In this document: one piece after another, positions 1-5,765 of the stretch
Position numbering within the stretch: the stretch's first letter is position 1
Layout of the letters: each line of letters begins with the position of its first letter
Assembly (NCBI GenBank): GCA_043752345.1
Contig: JAYUYT010000019.1
Location: 1 to 7,268, forward strand
Direction of reading: 5' to 3'
DNA length: 7,268 bases
Source: VFJL01 sp043752345
GTDB taxonomy: Bacteria > Pseudomonadota > Gammaproteobacteria > Burkholderiales > Nitrosomonadaceae
Notes under the pieces: generated by a model
The model's input: only the letters and a program-made list of their open reading frames with translations
Database searches by the model: none
What the model was told of the DNA's origin: nothing
Program-made: the position numbers and the translations under genes

Positions 1-120
1 TCAATTTATTAAAAATCCGGTCGCTTGGTTTTGTAAAAGGAATCAAAAATTCCCCCGACTCCGGATGCTCATGTCACAAGTCAATAAATCAGCGTTTCCC
101 TAGCTATGTCACTGACTGGC
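1..120. other. Upstream non-coding stretch, AT-richer than the rest
   Basis: Visibly richer in A and T than the genes that follow. Two plus frames are open from the left edge, to a stop at 101-103 and to one at 126-128, but neither translation resembles a protein I know, and the minus strand offers only a very short ORF. A weak hairpin (GGAAT 39-43 with ATTCC 49-53) and a broken inverted repeat (ATCCGG 15-20 with CCGGAT 61-66) are present, neither with a T run that would mark a terminator. The stretch is best read as the upstream spacer of typA. The 3' end of an unrecognised upstream gene cannot be excluded. Confidence 0.5.
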
Positions 121-129
121 TGCTATAAT
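121..129 (+). promoter_or_regulatory. Extended -10 promoter of typA
   Basis: TGC directly followed by a perfect TATAAT (124-129) forms an extended -10 element for the housekeeping sigma factor. No good -35 hexamer lies 16-18 bases upstream, which fits the extended -10 class. Transcription would start near base 136, giving a leader of about 30 bases before the typA start at 166. Because the -10 lies downstream of the alternative ATG at 106, it also argues against that longer start. Confidence 0.7.
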
Positions 130-152
130 GCCGCCCTTTTGCCATTCCGACC

Positions 153-157
153 AAGGA
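153..157 (+). promoter_or_regulatory. Ribosome binding site of typA
   Basis: AAGGA sits 8 bases before the ATG at 166. It decides the start in favour of 166 over the in-frame ATG at 106, which would add 20 residues that do not look like the family's N-terminus. Confidence 0.75.
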
Positions 158-165
158 TTTACCTA

Positions 166-1980
166 ATGTCTCGTCCCATCCGCAACATCGCTATCATCGC
201 CCACGTTGATCACGGCAAAACCACCTTGGTGGACAAGCTGCTGCATCAGGCGGGTTCCTTCGCCGCCCACCAGCACATTGCCGAGCGGGTGATGGATTCC
301 AACGATATCGAGCGTGAGCGCGGCATTACTATCCTTGCCAAGAACTGCGCGGTGGATTACGAAGGCGTGCATATCAATATCGTGGATACGCCCGGTCATG
401 CTGATTTCGGCGGTGAAGTAGAGCGCGTTCTGTCGATGGTGGACGGTGTGCTGCTACTGGTGGATGCGGTTGAGGGACCGATGCCGCAGACGCGTTTTGT
501 CACCAAGAAAGCGCTGGCGCTGGGGCTGCGCCCGATCGTAGTGATCAACAAGGTTGATCGCGATGGTGCGCGTCCCGACTGGGTGGTGAATCGCACTTTC
601 GAATTGTTCGACAAGCTGGGCGCGACCGAAGAACAACTGGATTTTCCGGTGGTTTACGCCTCGGCGCTCAACGGTTACGCCATGCTGGAACTGAAACAGA
701 CCAGCAGCGACATGCGTCCGCTGTTCGACACGGTACTCAAGCACGTGCATGCGCCCGTCGGCAATCCCGACGAACCGTTGCAACTGCAAATCAGCGCGCT
801 GGATTATTCCAGTTTTGTCGGGCGCATCGGCATCGGTCGCATCAGCCGTGGACGCCTCAAACCCGGCCAGGAAGTAATGGTACTGGCAGGAAGTAATACG
901 CCGAAGAAAGCCAAGGTCAATCAGGTGCTGGGTTTTCGCGGCATCGAACGGGTGCAGTTGGACGAAGCGCTGGCAGGTGACATTGTGCTGGTCAATGGTA
1001 TTGAGGAGCTTTGCATCGGCGCGACCCTGGCCGATATCAACCAGCCCGAAGCATTGCCGATGCCTGCGGTGGACGAACCCACATTAACCATGAATTTCCA
1101 GGTAAACACCTCGCCTTTCGCCGGCAAGGAAGGAAAATTCGTTACCAGCCGCCAGTTGCGTGAACGCCTGGAAAGAGAACTGCTTACCAACGTCGCGATG
1201 AAACTGGAAGACACCGGCGACACCGATTCATTCCTGGTTTCCGGGCGCGGCGAATTGCACCTCACCATTCTGCTCGAAAGCATGCGGCGTGAAGGCTATG
1301 AACTCGCCGTATCACGCCCGCACGTGGTGATCCGTGAAATCGATGGGGTCAAGTGCGAGCCATTTGAGATGCTGACGGTAGACGTGGAAGAAGCCAACCA
1401 GGGTGCGGTAATGGAGGCACTAGGTGCGCGCCGTGGTGATCTGCAGGACATGGTTTCCGACGGGCGCGGCCGCGTCCGGCTGGATTACCGCATTCCCGCA
1501 CGTGGCCTGATCGGTTTCCAGTCTGATTTCATGACCATGACACGCGGCACCGGCATCATGAGTCACGTCTTCGACGAGTATGCGCCAGTACGACCGGAAA
1601 TCGCCTCACGCAGGAATGGCGTGCTGATTTCCGCCGAACAGGGTGAAGCGGTGGCCTATGCACTATGGAAATTACAGGAACGCGGACGCATGTTCGTCAC
1701 CCCCGGCGACCGTCTATATGAAGGCATGGTGATCGGCATACACAGTCGCGACAACGACTTGGTCGTCAATCCGATCAAAGGCAAGCAACTGACCAACGTG
1801 CGTGCATCGGGAACCGACGAAGCCGTGACCCTGACCCCGCCGATCCAGCTCACGCTGGAATCCGCGATCGAATTCATCTCTGACGATGAACTGGTGGAAA
1901 TCACCCCCAAGACCATCCGTGTCCGCAAACGTTACTTGCAAGAACACGAACGCAAAAAAGCCTCGCGCACCGCAGCATGA
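166..1980 (+). CDS. typA: Translational GTPase TypA/BipA
   Basis: Ribosome-associated GTPase of the EF-G/LepA superfamily, cytoplasmic, involved in ribosome assembly and in adaptation to stress and low temperature (family knowledge). All GTPase motifs are visible: the P-loop AHVDHGKTT (residues 12-20), the switch I signature RERGITI (50-56), DTPGH (74-78), NKVD (128-131) and SALNG (166-170). After the G domain come the beta-barrel domain II, the EF-G-like domains III and V, and the basic C-terminal domain ending in a KRYLQEHERKK tail. Length is 604 residues, close to the 607 of E. coli BipA, so the gene looks complete. The start at 166 gives the classic SRPIRNIAIIAHVDHGKTT N-terminus, has an AAGGA site and lies downstream of the promoter. 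LepA and EF-G are less likely because of the RERGITILAKN and C-terminal signatures. Confidence 0.97.
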   Translation: MSRPIRNIAIIAHVDHGKTTLVDKLLHQAGSFAAHQHIAERVMDSNDIERERGITILAKNCAVDYEGVHINIVDTPGHADFGGEVERVLSMVDGVLLLVDAVEGPMPQTRFVTKKALALGLRPIVVINKVDRDGARPDWVVNRTFELFDKLGATEEQLDFPVVYASALNGYAMLELKQTSSDMRPLFDTVLKHVHAPVGNPDEPLQLQISALDYSSFVGRIGIGRISRGRLKPGQEVMVLAGSNTPKKAKVNQVLGFRGIERVQLDEALAGDIVLVNGIEELCIGATLADINQPEALPMPAVDEPTLTMNFQVNTSPFAGKEGKFVTSRQLRERLERELLTNVAMKLEDTGDTDSFLVSGRGELHLTILLESMRREGYELAVSRPHVVIREIDGVKCEPFEMLTVDVEEANQGAVMEALGARRGDLQDMVSDGRGRVRLDYRIPARGLIGFQSDFMTMTRGTGIMSHVFDEYAPVRPEIASRRNGVLISAEQGEAVAYALWKLQERGRMFVTPGDRLYEGMVIGIHSRDNDLVVNPIKGKQLTNVRASGTDEAVTLTPPIQLTLESAIEFISDDELVEITPKTIRVRKRYLQEHERKKASRTAA

Positions 1981-2047
1981 GTACAATGGGCTAGATGTAA
2001 CCTACCCAGCTTCCCGGATAAACCTAGCGGGATGAAAATATCCTGTG
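1981..2047. other. Gap with two small hairpins, no clear terminator
   Basis: Two inverted repeats lie in tandem: GGG-TAG (1988-1994, one bulged C) with CTACCC (2002-2007), and TCCCG (2012-2016) with CGGGA (2028-2032). Neither is followed by a T run, so this is not a standard intrinsic terminator and read-through from typA is possible. An in-frame stop at 2033-2035 sets the upstream limit of the next gene. Confidence 0.4.
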
Positions 2048-2671
2048 ATGAATGGTAAGACTCTCTGGTATCTCGCCGATCCCATGTGCTCATGGTGCTG
2101 GGGGTTCGCACCGGTGATCGAAGCGATCCGGCAGAATTACTCCGACCGCCTGAATGTGGAACTGGTGTTGGGCGGGTTGCGCCCCGGAACGAAAGCGCCA
2201 ATGGGGTCGGCGCAGCGTGAAGAAATATTGCACCACTGGCAGGCGGTACAACGTCAGACGGGGCAACCGTTCCGGTTCGAGGGCGCGATGCCGCAAGGAT
2301 TCATTTACGACACCGAACCTGCCAGCCGCGCCGTGGTGGCGGTATCTGCCATCAATCCGGAAACAACATTCCCGTTCTTCCAGGCAATTCAATCCGCTTT
2401 CTATCTCGAGCAAGCAGACGTGACCAAGTCCGATGTACTGGCGCTGCTCGCTGTCAGCGTGGGAGTGGACGCACAACACTTCTTGCAGGTATTCGAATCC
2501 GACGCAACGAAAAGCCAGACCCTCGCCCATTTTCATAAAGCCCAGCTATGGGGCGTCCATGCTTTTCCCACCGTGATCGTACAGAACGAGACAGGTTACA
2601 GCCTGCTTGCCAGAGGTTACTGCCCGCTGGCAGAATTGCGCCCGCAACTCGATGCCTGGCTGGAGACATAA
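2048..2671 (+). CDS. DsbA-family thioredoxin-fold protein (CSWC active site)
   Basis: Predicted thiol-disulfide oxidoreductase of the DsbA fold, of the kind grouped as COG3531 (predicted protein-disulfide isomerase with a CxxC motif). The redox motif CSWC is at residues 14-17, right after the first beta strand (LWYLADPM), and the matching cis-proline is Pro174 in HAFPTVIV. The alpha-helical insert of DsbA proteins lies between them. There is no signal peptide, so it should act in the cytoplasm, unlike periplasmic DsbA. Length is 207 residues and the gene looks complete. A third cysteine, Cys192, lies near the C-terminus. The start is either ATG 2048 (used here) or GTG 2045; an in-frame TGA at 2033 excludes anything longer, and the Shine-Dalgarno match is poor (GGGA at 2029-2032). 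The exact substrate cannot be read from the sequence. A 2-hydroxychromene-2-carboxylate isomerase-like or FrnE-like enzyme of the same fold is the main alternative. Confidence 0.85.
   Translation: MNGKTLWYLADPMCSWCWGFAPVIEAIRQNYSDRLNVELVLGGLRPGTKAPMGSAQREEILHHWQAVQRQTGQPFRFEGAMPQGFIYDTEPASRAVVAVSAINPETTFPFFQAIQSAFYLEQADVTKSDVLALLAVSVGVDAQHFLQVFESDATKSQTLAHFHKAQLWGVHAFPTVIVQNETGYSLLARGYCPLAELRPQLDAWLET
2662..2666 (+). promoter_or_regulatory. Possible ribosome binding site of the small ORF
   Basis: GGAGA inside the last codons of the DsbA-family gene stands 4 bases (5 counting from GGAG) before the ATG at 2671. This is a better site than those of several larger genes in the window and is the main reason to take the small ORF seriously. 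Confidence 0.4.
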
Positions 2672-2772
2672 TGAGTTATCACGGCGGGATTCTGTTATTG
2701 ACTGAAACGAAGCTCGCGAATCATCTGCATCCATTGCAACACTCCGATCTGAACCCGCATAATGACCGGTGA
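2671..2772 (+). CDS. Candidate small ORF, 33 residues, unknown
   Basis: I do not recognise this product. The ATG overlaps the stop of the DsbA-family gene (TAATG), a GGAGA site precedes it, and its TGA stop (2770-2772) overlaps the GAAGGAG ribosome binding site of the next gene. This is the layout of a translationally coupled small cistron. The peptide has five histidines in 33 residues (positions 4, 18, 20, 24, 30), a short hydrophobic stretch ILLL (7-10), and no cysteine or clear membrane helix. It could be a real small protein, a leader peptide that couples translation across a 111-base gap, or a chance ORF. Only the spacing and signals support it, so the call is tentative. Confidence 0.35.
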   Translation: MSYHGGILLLTETKLANHLHPLQHSDLNPHNDR

Positions 2773-2777
2773 AGGAG
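2771..2777 (+). promoter_or_regulatory. Ribosome binding site of the EI24-like gene
   Basis: GAAGGAG lies 5 bases before ATG 2783, the strongest Shine-Dalgarno match in the window. It sets the start at 2783 rather than the in-frame ATG at 2762, which lies upstream of this site. Confidence 0.85.
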
Positions 2778-2782
2778 CATCT

Positions 2783-3526
2783 ATGACCCCGATATTCGAT
2801 GCACTGATACGTGCGTTTCGCGACTTGTTCCGCTTGCAGGTATTGTGGATCGTGATCTGGCCGATTCTGGCGGCAGCGCTGCTGTGGCTAGTTCTGGGTG
2901 TGAGCTTCTGGGATACTTTCTCAGGCTGGATCGCCAGCGGCCTCACTGCCATCGGCATTCAAATGTGGCTCGAAGGCGTGGAGCCGCGCTGGGTTGCATA
3001 TGCAATCCAGGCCATGGCACATCTGCTGCTGTTCGTGCCATTGGTCTTCATTACCGCGCTGGTGCTTACCGCTTTGTTCGCCATGTCCGCGCTGATTCGT
3101 CTGGTAGCCGAACGTGATTATCCGCAACTTATACGCGAACACGGTGGCGGCATGGGCGGCAGCCTGCTTAATGCCCTGGTCGCCATCGGCATTTTTAGCG
3201 CCATCTGGGTGGTTACCCTGCCTTTGTGGTTAATCGGCGCAGGTGTGGTGGTTCCGTTTATTGCCGCGACGTATCTGAACCAGCGTTTGTTTCGATATGA
3301 TGCGCTGGCGGAACATGCCAGCCGCGAGGAAATGCAAGCCCTGTTGTTCACGCAACGGTCATCATGGTGGAGCCTGGGGCTGCTGACCGGTTTGCTGCAA
3401 TTTGTGCCATTGCTGAATCTGTTTGCCCCGGCACTGACGGCGCTAGCCTTCATTCACTTCGGGCTGGCGCGCTTGATCAAGCTGCGGCAACCGCCGCAAA
3501 ATAGCAGTGGCGCGGCTGAACCTTGA
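2783..3526 (+). CDS. EI24/CysZ-like multi-pass membrane protein
   Basis: Integral inner-membrane protein of the EI24 domain family, which also includes CysZ. The transport role of this particular branch is not established. Hydrophobic segments are seen at about residues 20-41, 45-62, 76-106, 127-165 (long enough for two passes) and 197-230. Family-like conserved patches are ERDYP (110-114), the glycine-rich GGGMGGS (121-127), YLNQRLFRYDALAEHAS (164-180) and the C-terminal VPLLNLFAPALTALAFIH (208-225). Length is 247 residues and it ends with a short polar tail. The start is fixed by GAAGGAG. It follows the DsbA-family gene and the candidate small ORF, so it is probably expressed with them. A sulfate-permease role like that of CysZ should not be assumed, since no cysteine-synthesis gene is nearby. 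Confidence 0.8.
   Translation: MTPIFDALIRAFRDLFRLQVLWIVIWPILAAALLWLVLGVSFWDTFSGWIASGLTAIGIQMWLEGVEPRWVAYAIQAMAHLLLFVPLVFITALVLTALFAMSALIRLVAERDYPQLIREHGGGMGGSLLNALVAIGIFSAIWVVTLPLWLIGAGVVVPFIAATYLNQRLFRYDALAEHASREEMQALLFTQRSSWWSLGLLTGLLQFVPLLNLFAPALTALAFIHFGLARLIKLRQPPQNSSGAAEP
2989..3010. repeat. Near-perfect 22-base palindrome inside the EI24-like gene
   Basis: Two 11-base arms meet at 2999/3000. Ten of eleven positions pair and the eleventh is a G opposite T (2993/3006), so in RNA all eleven can pair. The core TTGCATATGCAA (2994-3005) is a perfect 12-base palindrome. It codes for part of RWVAYAIQA. No function is known. It could be a protein binding site or chance. Confidence 0.6.
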
Positions 3527-3544
3527 ACTTGAATCATTGAGCTG

Positions 3545-3811
3545 ATGAATAGATGGAGTGTTTACATGGTGCGCTGTGCGGACGGCAGCCTCTACACCGG
3601 TATTGCCAGGGACGTAGCACGGCGCGTGGCAGAGCATAATTCGAGTAATGAGTTGGCCTCCAACTATACGCGTGCCCGGCGCCCGGTGGTTCTCGTCTAC
3701 CAGGAAAAACAGGATACGCGCTCGGCAGCAGGCAAACGTGAATATGCAATCAAGCAGATGGGCAGGAAAGAAAAAGTAGCGCTGATAGCTGCCGCCAATG
3801 CGCAGTCATAA
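3545..3811 (+). CDS. GIY-YIG nuclease-fold protein, UPF0213/YhbQ type
   Basis: Small stand-alone GIY-YIG domain protein of 88 residues, the normal size for the UPF0213/YhbQ family. Members are putative DNA endonucleases whose cellular role is unclear. Visible family features are the first-strand tyrosine in VYMVRC (Tyr7), YTG (17-19, standing for YIG), the basic IARDVARRVAEHN helix (20-32) with Arg22, Arg26 and His31, and the likely metal-binding Glu66 in GKREYAIKQM, followed by GRKEKVALI. All expected catalytic positions appear present. The start at ATG 3545 keeps Tyr7; the next ATG at 3566 would remove it. An in-frame TGA at 3530-3532 limits extension. The ribosome binding site is weak. It follows the EI24-like gene by 18 bases and is probably co-transcribed with it. 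Confidence 0.9.
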   Translation: MNRWSVYMVRCADGSLYTGIARDVARRVAEHNSSNELASNYTRARRPVVLVYQEKQDTRSAAGKREYAIKQMGRKEKVALIAAANAQS

Positions 3812-3833
3812 GTGACCCACATCCAGAATCAAC

Positions 3834-3847
3834 CAAAGTATACTTTG
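3834..3847. promoter_or_regulatory. Perfect 14-base palindrome with a -10-like box before rmuC
   Basis: CAAAGTATACTTTG is a perfect palindrome ending 4 bases before the rmuC ATG. It contains TATACT (3839-3844), five of six matches to the -10 consensus. The best -35 at 17-base spacing is a poor CCCACA (3816-3821). If used, transcription would begin about at the ATG. The palindrome could be an operator over the -10 box or, in read-through RNA, a hairpin (CAAAG, loop UAUA, CUUUG) just before the start codon. Confidence 0.45.
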
Positions 3848-3851
3848 CGGC

Positions 3852-4979
3852 ATGACATCTGAAATTCTGCTGATCGCTGTTGCCGTCGCCGTTGTGCTTG
3901 CCATGGCTTTTCTGGTGATCAGGCTGGGTGCGCTCTCAGCGATGGTGCGCGAATTGCTGGCGCAACAGGCGAGACTGATTGAAGACAAGCATCGCGAAAT
4001 GCTCAAGGATGCGCATGAGGGGTTGACGAAGCAGGGTGACCGGCTATCCGAGATGCTGAGCAAAACTTCCGAACAGTTGCGCAGCATGGTGGAAGGGAGG
4101 CTCGATCAAATCAGCGGCAAAGTTACCGAACGTCTCGATGAGGGATTCAAAAAAACCAACGATACTTTCATCAATGTAATGACACGACTGGCGACCATCG
4201 ATGAGGCGCAGAAGAAAATAGACGGCCTCACTACCAATATGATGAGCTTGCAGGAATTGATCGGCGACAAACGTTCGCGCGGCGCATTCGGCGAAGTGCA
4301 GTTGGAGGCGCTAGTACGCAATATTTTACCTGCGGGCGCTTATGCGATGCAGCACACGCTTTCCAACGGCAGCCGCGTCGATTGTGTGTTGCATCTGCCG
4401 CCCCCCACCGGCATGGTGGCGGTGGATTCAAAATTTCCGCTGGAAAATTACCATCGCATGTTTGATCGCGATGCGAATGATGCCGATCGGGCGCTGGCGC
4501 AAAAGCAGTTCAGGGCGGATGTGAAAAAGCACATAGACGACATCGCCGGCAAATACATTCTGCCGCCTGAAACCTGCGATGGTGCAGTGATGTTCGTTCC
4601 GGCGGAAGCGGTGTTTGCCGAAATCCATGCTTACACTGCCGATGTGGTGGATTACGCCATGCAGAAACGGGTATGGATAGTCTCGCCTACCACGCTGATG
4701 GCTGTTTTGAACACTGCGCGCGCGGTATTGAAGGATGTGGAAACGCGCGAACAGGTGCATATCATCAAGCATGAACTGTCCAAACTTGGCCAGGACTTTG
4801 GGCGCTTTGACGAGCGCATGAAGAAACTCGCCGAGCATATACGCCTGGCCAATCAGGATGTGGAGGAAGTGCATATCTCCAGCCGCAAAATCAGCCAACG
4901 TTTTGCCAAGATCGAGGCGGTGGAACTGGATGTGCCGCAAGTGGAAAGCAAGCCGGCACTGGAATCCGGCCAAGACTGA
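3852..4979 (+). CDS. rmuC: DNA recombination protein RmuC
   Basis: RmuC-family protein. In E. coli rmuC limits rearrangement between short inverted repeats, and its core resembles a PD-(D/E)xK nuclease. One N-terminal membrane segment is visible (about residues 4-22). Next comes a long charged, coiled-coil-prone stretch (about 30-135) and then the RmuC domain. Its conserved patches are LQELIGDKRSRGAFGEVQLE (133-152), a possible catalytic core with Asp177 in SRVDC and Asp192-Ser-Lys194 in VAVDSKFPLENY, FVPAEAVFAEI (248-258) and VWIVSPTTLMAVL (274-286). At 375 residues it is shorter than the E. coli protein, mainly in the N-terminal coil, and looks complete. The ATG at 3852 is the first start codon after an in-frame TGA (3813-3815), and the next Met would cut the membrane helix. 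No Shine-Dalgarno sequence precedes it. mtfA follows after 12 bases. Confidence 0.96.
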   Translation: MTSEILLIAVAVAVVLAMAFLVIRLGALSAMVRELLAQQARLIEDKHREMLKDAHEGLTKQGDRLSEMLSKTSEQLRSMVEGRLDQISGKVTERLDEGFKKTNDTFINVMTRLATIDEAQKKIDGLTTNMMSLQELIGDKRSRGAFGEVQLEALVRNILPAGAYAMQHTLSNGSRVDCVLHLPPPTGMVAVDSKFPLENYHRMFDRDANDADRALAQKQFRADVKKHIDDIAGKYILPPETCDGAVMFVPAEAVFAEIHAYTADVVDYAMQKRVWIVSPTTLMAVLNTARAVLKDVETREQVHIIKHELSKLGQDFGRFDERMKKLAEHIRLANQDVEEVHISSRKISQRFAKIEAVELDVPQVESKPALESGQD

Positions 4980-4991
4980 GCGTGAAGCGCA

Positions 4992-5765
4992 ATGTCCTGG
5001 AACCTGAAAACCTGGCGGCAGCAGCGCATTCTCACCCATGAACTGGTGCCGGATGATCTCTGGCAAGGAGTGGTGAAGCGGCTGCAATTTCTGCGCGGCC
5101 TGACTCCGGATGAGCTTGCACGCTTGCGTCAAACTGTTACGCTGTTCCTTCACGCCAAGCAAATCAGCGGGGCGGGTGGCCTCGCGATCACTGAACCAAT
5201 GCGAGTGATAATTGCAGCGCAGGCCTGTATCCTGATTCTGAATCTCGATTTAGATTACTACGACGGCTGGGTCGAGATCATTGTTTATCCCGGCGAGTTT
5301 ATCCGCGACTATGAATATACCGACGAAGACGGCATAGTGCATCGCACGCGCGAGCCGTTGAGCGGAGAGTCATGGTCAGCCGGGCCGGTGATTCTGTCGT
5401 GGGAAGATGCCGCCGGCACTGGTGCGGAGCCGGGATATAACGTCGTGATACACGAATTTGCCCATAAACTGGACATGTTGAATGGCGATGCCAATGGCTA
5501 TCCTGCGCTGCATTCCGGCATGAGCCAGCAGGCGTGGAGCGGCGCGTTCAGCAAGGTTTATGCGGATTTCTGCAGACAGGTGGATATGGATGAAGAAACT
5601 GTCATCGACCCCTACGCCGCCGAAGATCCGGCAGAATTTTTCGCGGTATTGAGTGAGGCATTTTTTGAAATGCCGCTGGTGATAAAACTGCACTTCCCGG
5701 AAGTGTACGAGCAGCTTGCCTTGTTTTATCGCCAGAATCCGGCACAACGGTGGAGCAGTCCATGA
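4992..5765 (+). CDS. mtfA: M90-family zinc metallopeptidase MtfA
   Basis: Cytoplasmic zinc peptidase of family M90. In E. coli MtfA (Mlc titration factor A) binds the repressor Mlc and so affects glucose-uptake (ptsG) expression, and it has aminopeptidase activity. The zinc motif HEFAH (residues 154-158) lies in VVIHEFAHKLDMLNG, with Glu155 as the catalytic base and the two histidines as ligands. The third ligand is probably Glu215 in DPAEFFAVLSEAFFE, although Glu222 is also possible by eye. The conserved EIIVYPGEF strand (95-103) and GPVILSW (131-137) are also family-like. Length is 257 residues against about 265 in E. coli. ATG 4992 is the first start after an in-frame TGA (4983-4985), and the Shine-Dalgarno match is weak. 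It sits 12 bases after rmuC, and its stop overlaps the glk start, so translation of the two is probably linked. Whether an Mlc homologue exists in this organism cannot be told from the window. Confidence 0.94.
   Translation: MSWNLKTWRQQRILTHELVPDDLWQGVVKRLQFLRGLTPDELARLRQTVTLFLHAKQISGAGGLAITEPMRVIIAAQACILILNLDLDYYDGWVEIIVYPGEFIRDYEYTDEDGIVHRTREPLSGESWSAGPVILSWEDAAGTGAEPGYNVVIHEFAHKLDMLNGDANGYPALHSGMSQQAWSGAFSKVYADFCRQVDMDEETVIDPYAAEDPAEFFAVLSEAFFEMPLVIKLHFPEVYEQLALFYRQNPAQRWSSP
5752..5755 (+). promoter_or_regulatory. Ribosome binding site of glk, inside mtfA
   Basis: GGAG within the last codons of mtfA stands 6 bases before ATG 5762. It supports that start over the in-frame GTG at 5750, which has no site of its own. 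Confidence 0.7.

Noticed and set aside
106..165. Longer typA start at ATG 106
   Set aside because: The extended -10 box (124-129) lies downstream of it, there is no ribosome binding site, and the extra 20 residues do not fit the family N-terminus.
1464..1482. GC-rich palindrome around GCGGCCGC in typA
   Set aside because: It falls in codons for a conserved Gly/Arg-rich segment (DGRGRVRL) and is expected by chance in GC-rich coding sequence.
1982..1987. TACAAT as a -10 box for the DsbA-family gene
   Set aside because: There is no acceptable -35 at 16-18 bases (AGCCTC at 17) and no TG extension, so the match alone is not enough.
2090..2536. 148-codon open frame on the minus strand within the DsbA-family gene
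   Set aside because: It is fully covered by a recognised gene on the plus strand, and the translation shows no family features.
2698..2726. TTGACT as a -35 box for the EI24-like gene
   Set aside because: The -10 position at 17-base spacing is TCATCT, with only two consensus matches, and neighbouring spacings are no better.
4428..5162. 244-codon open frame on the minus strand across the rmuC-mtfA junction
   Set aside because: It lies opposite two well-recognised genes, its translation resembles no protein family, and it is explained by the base composition of those genes.
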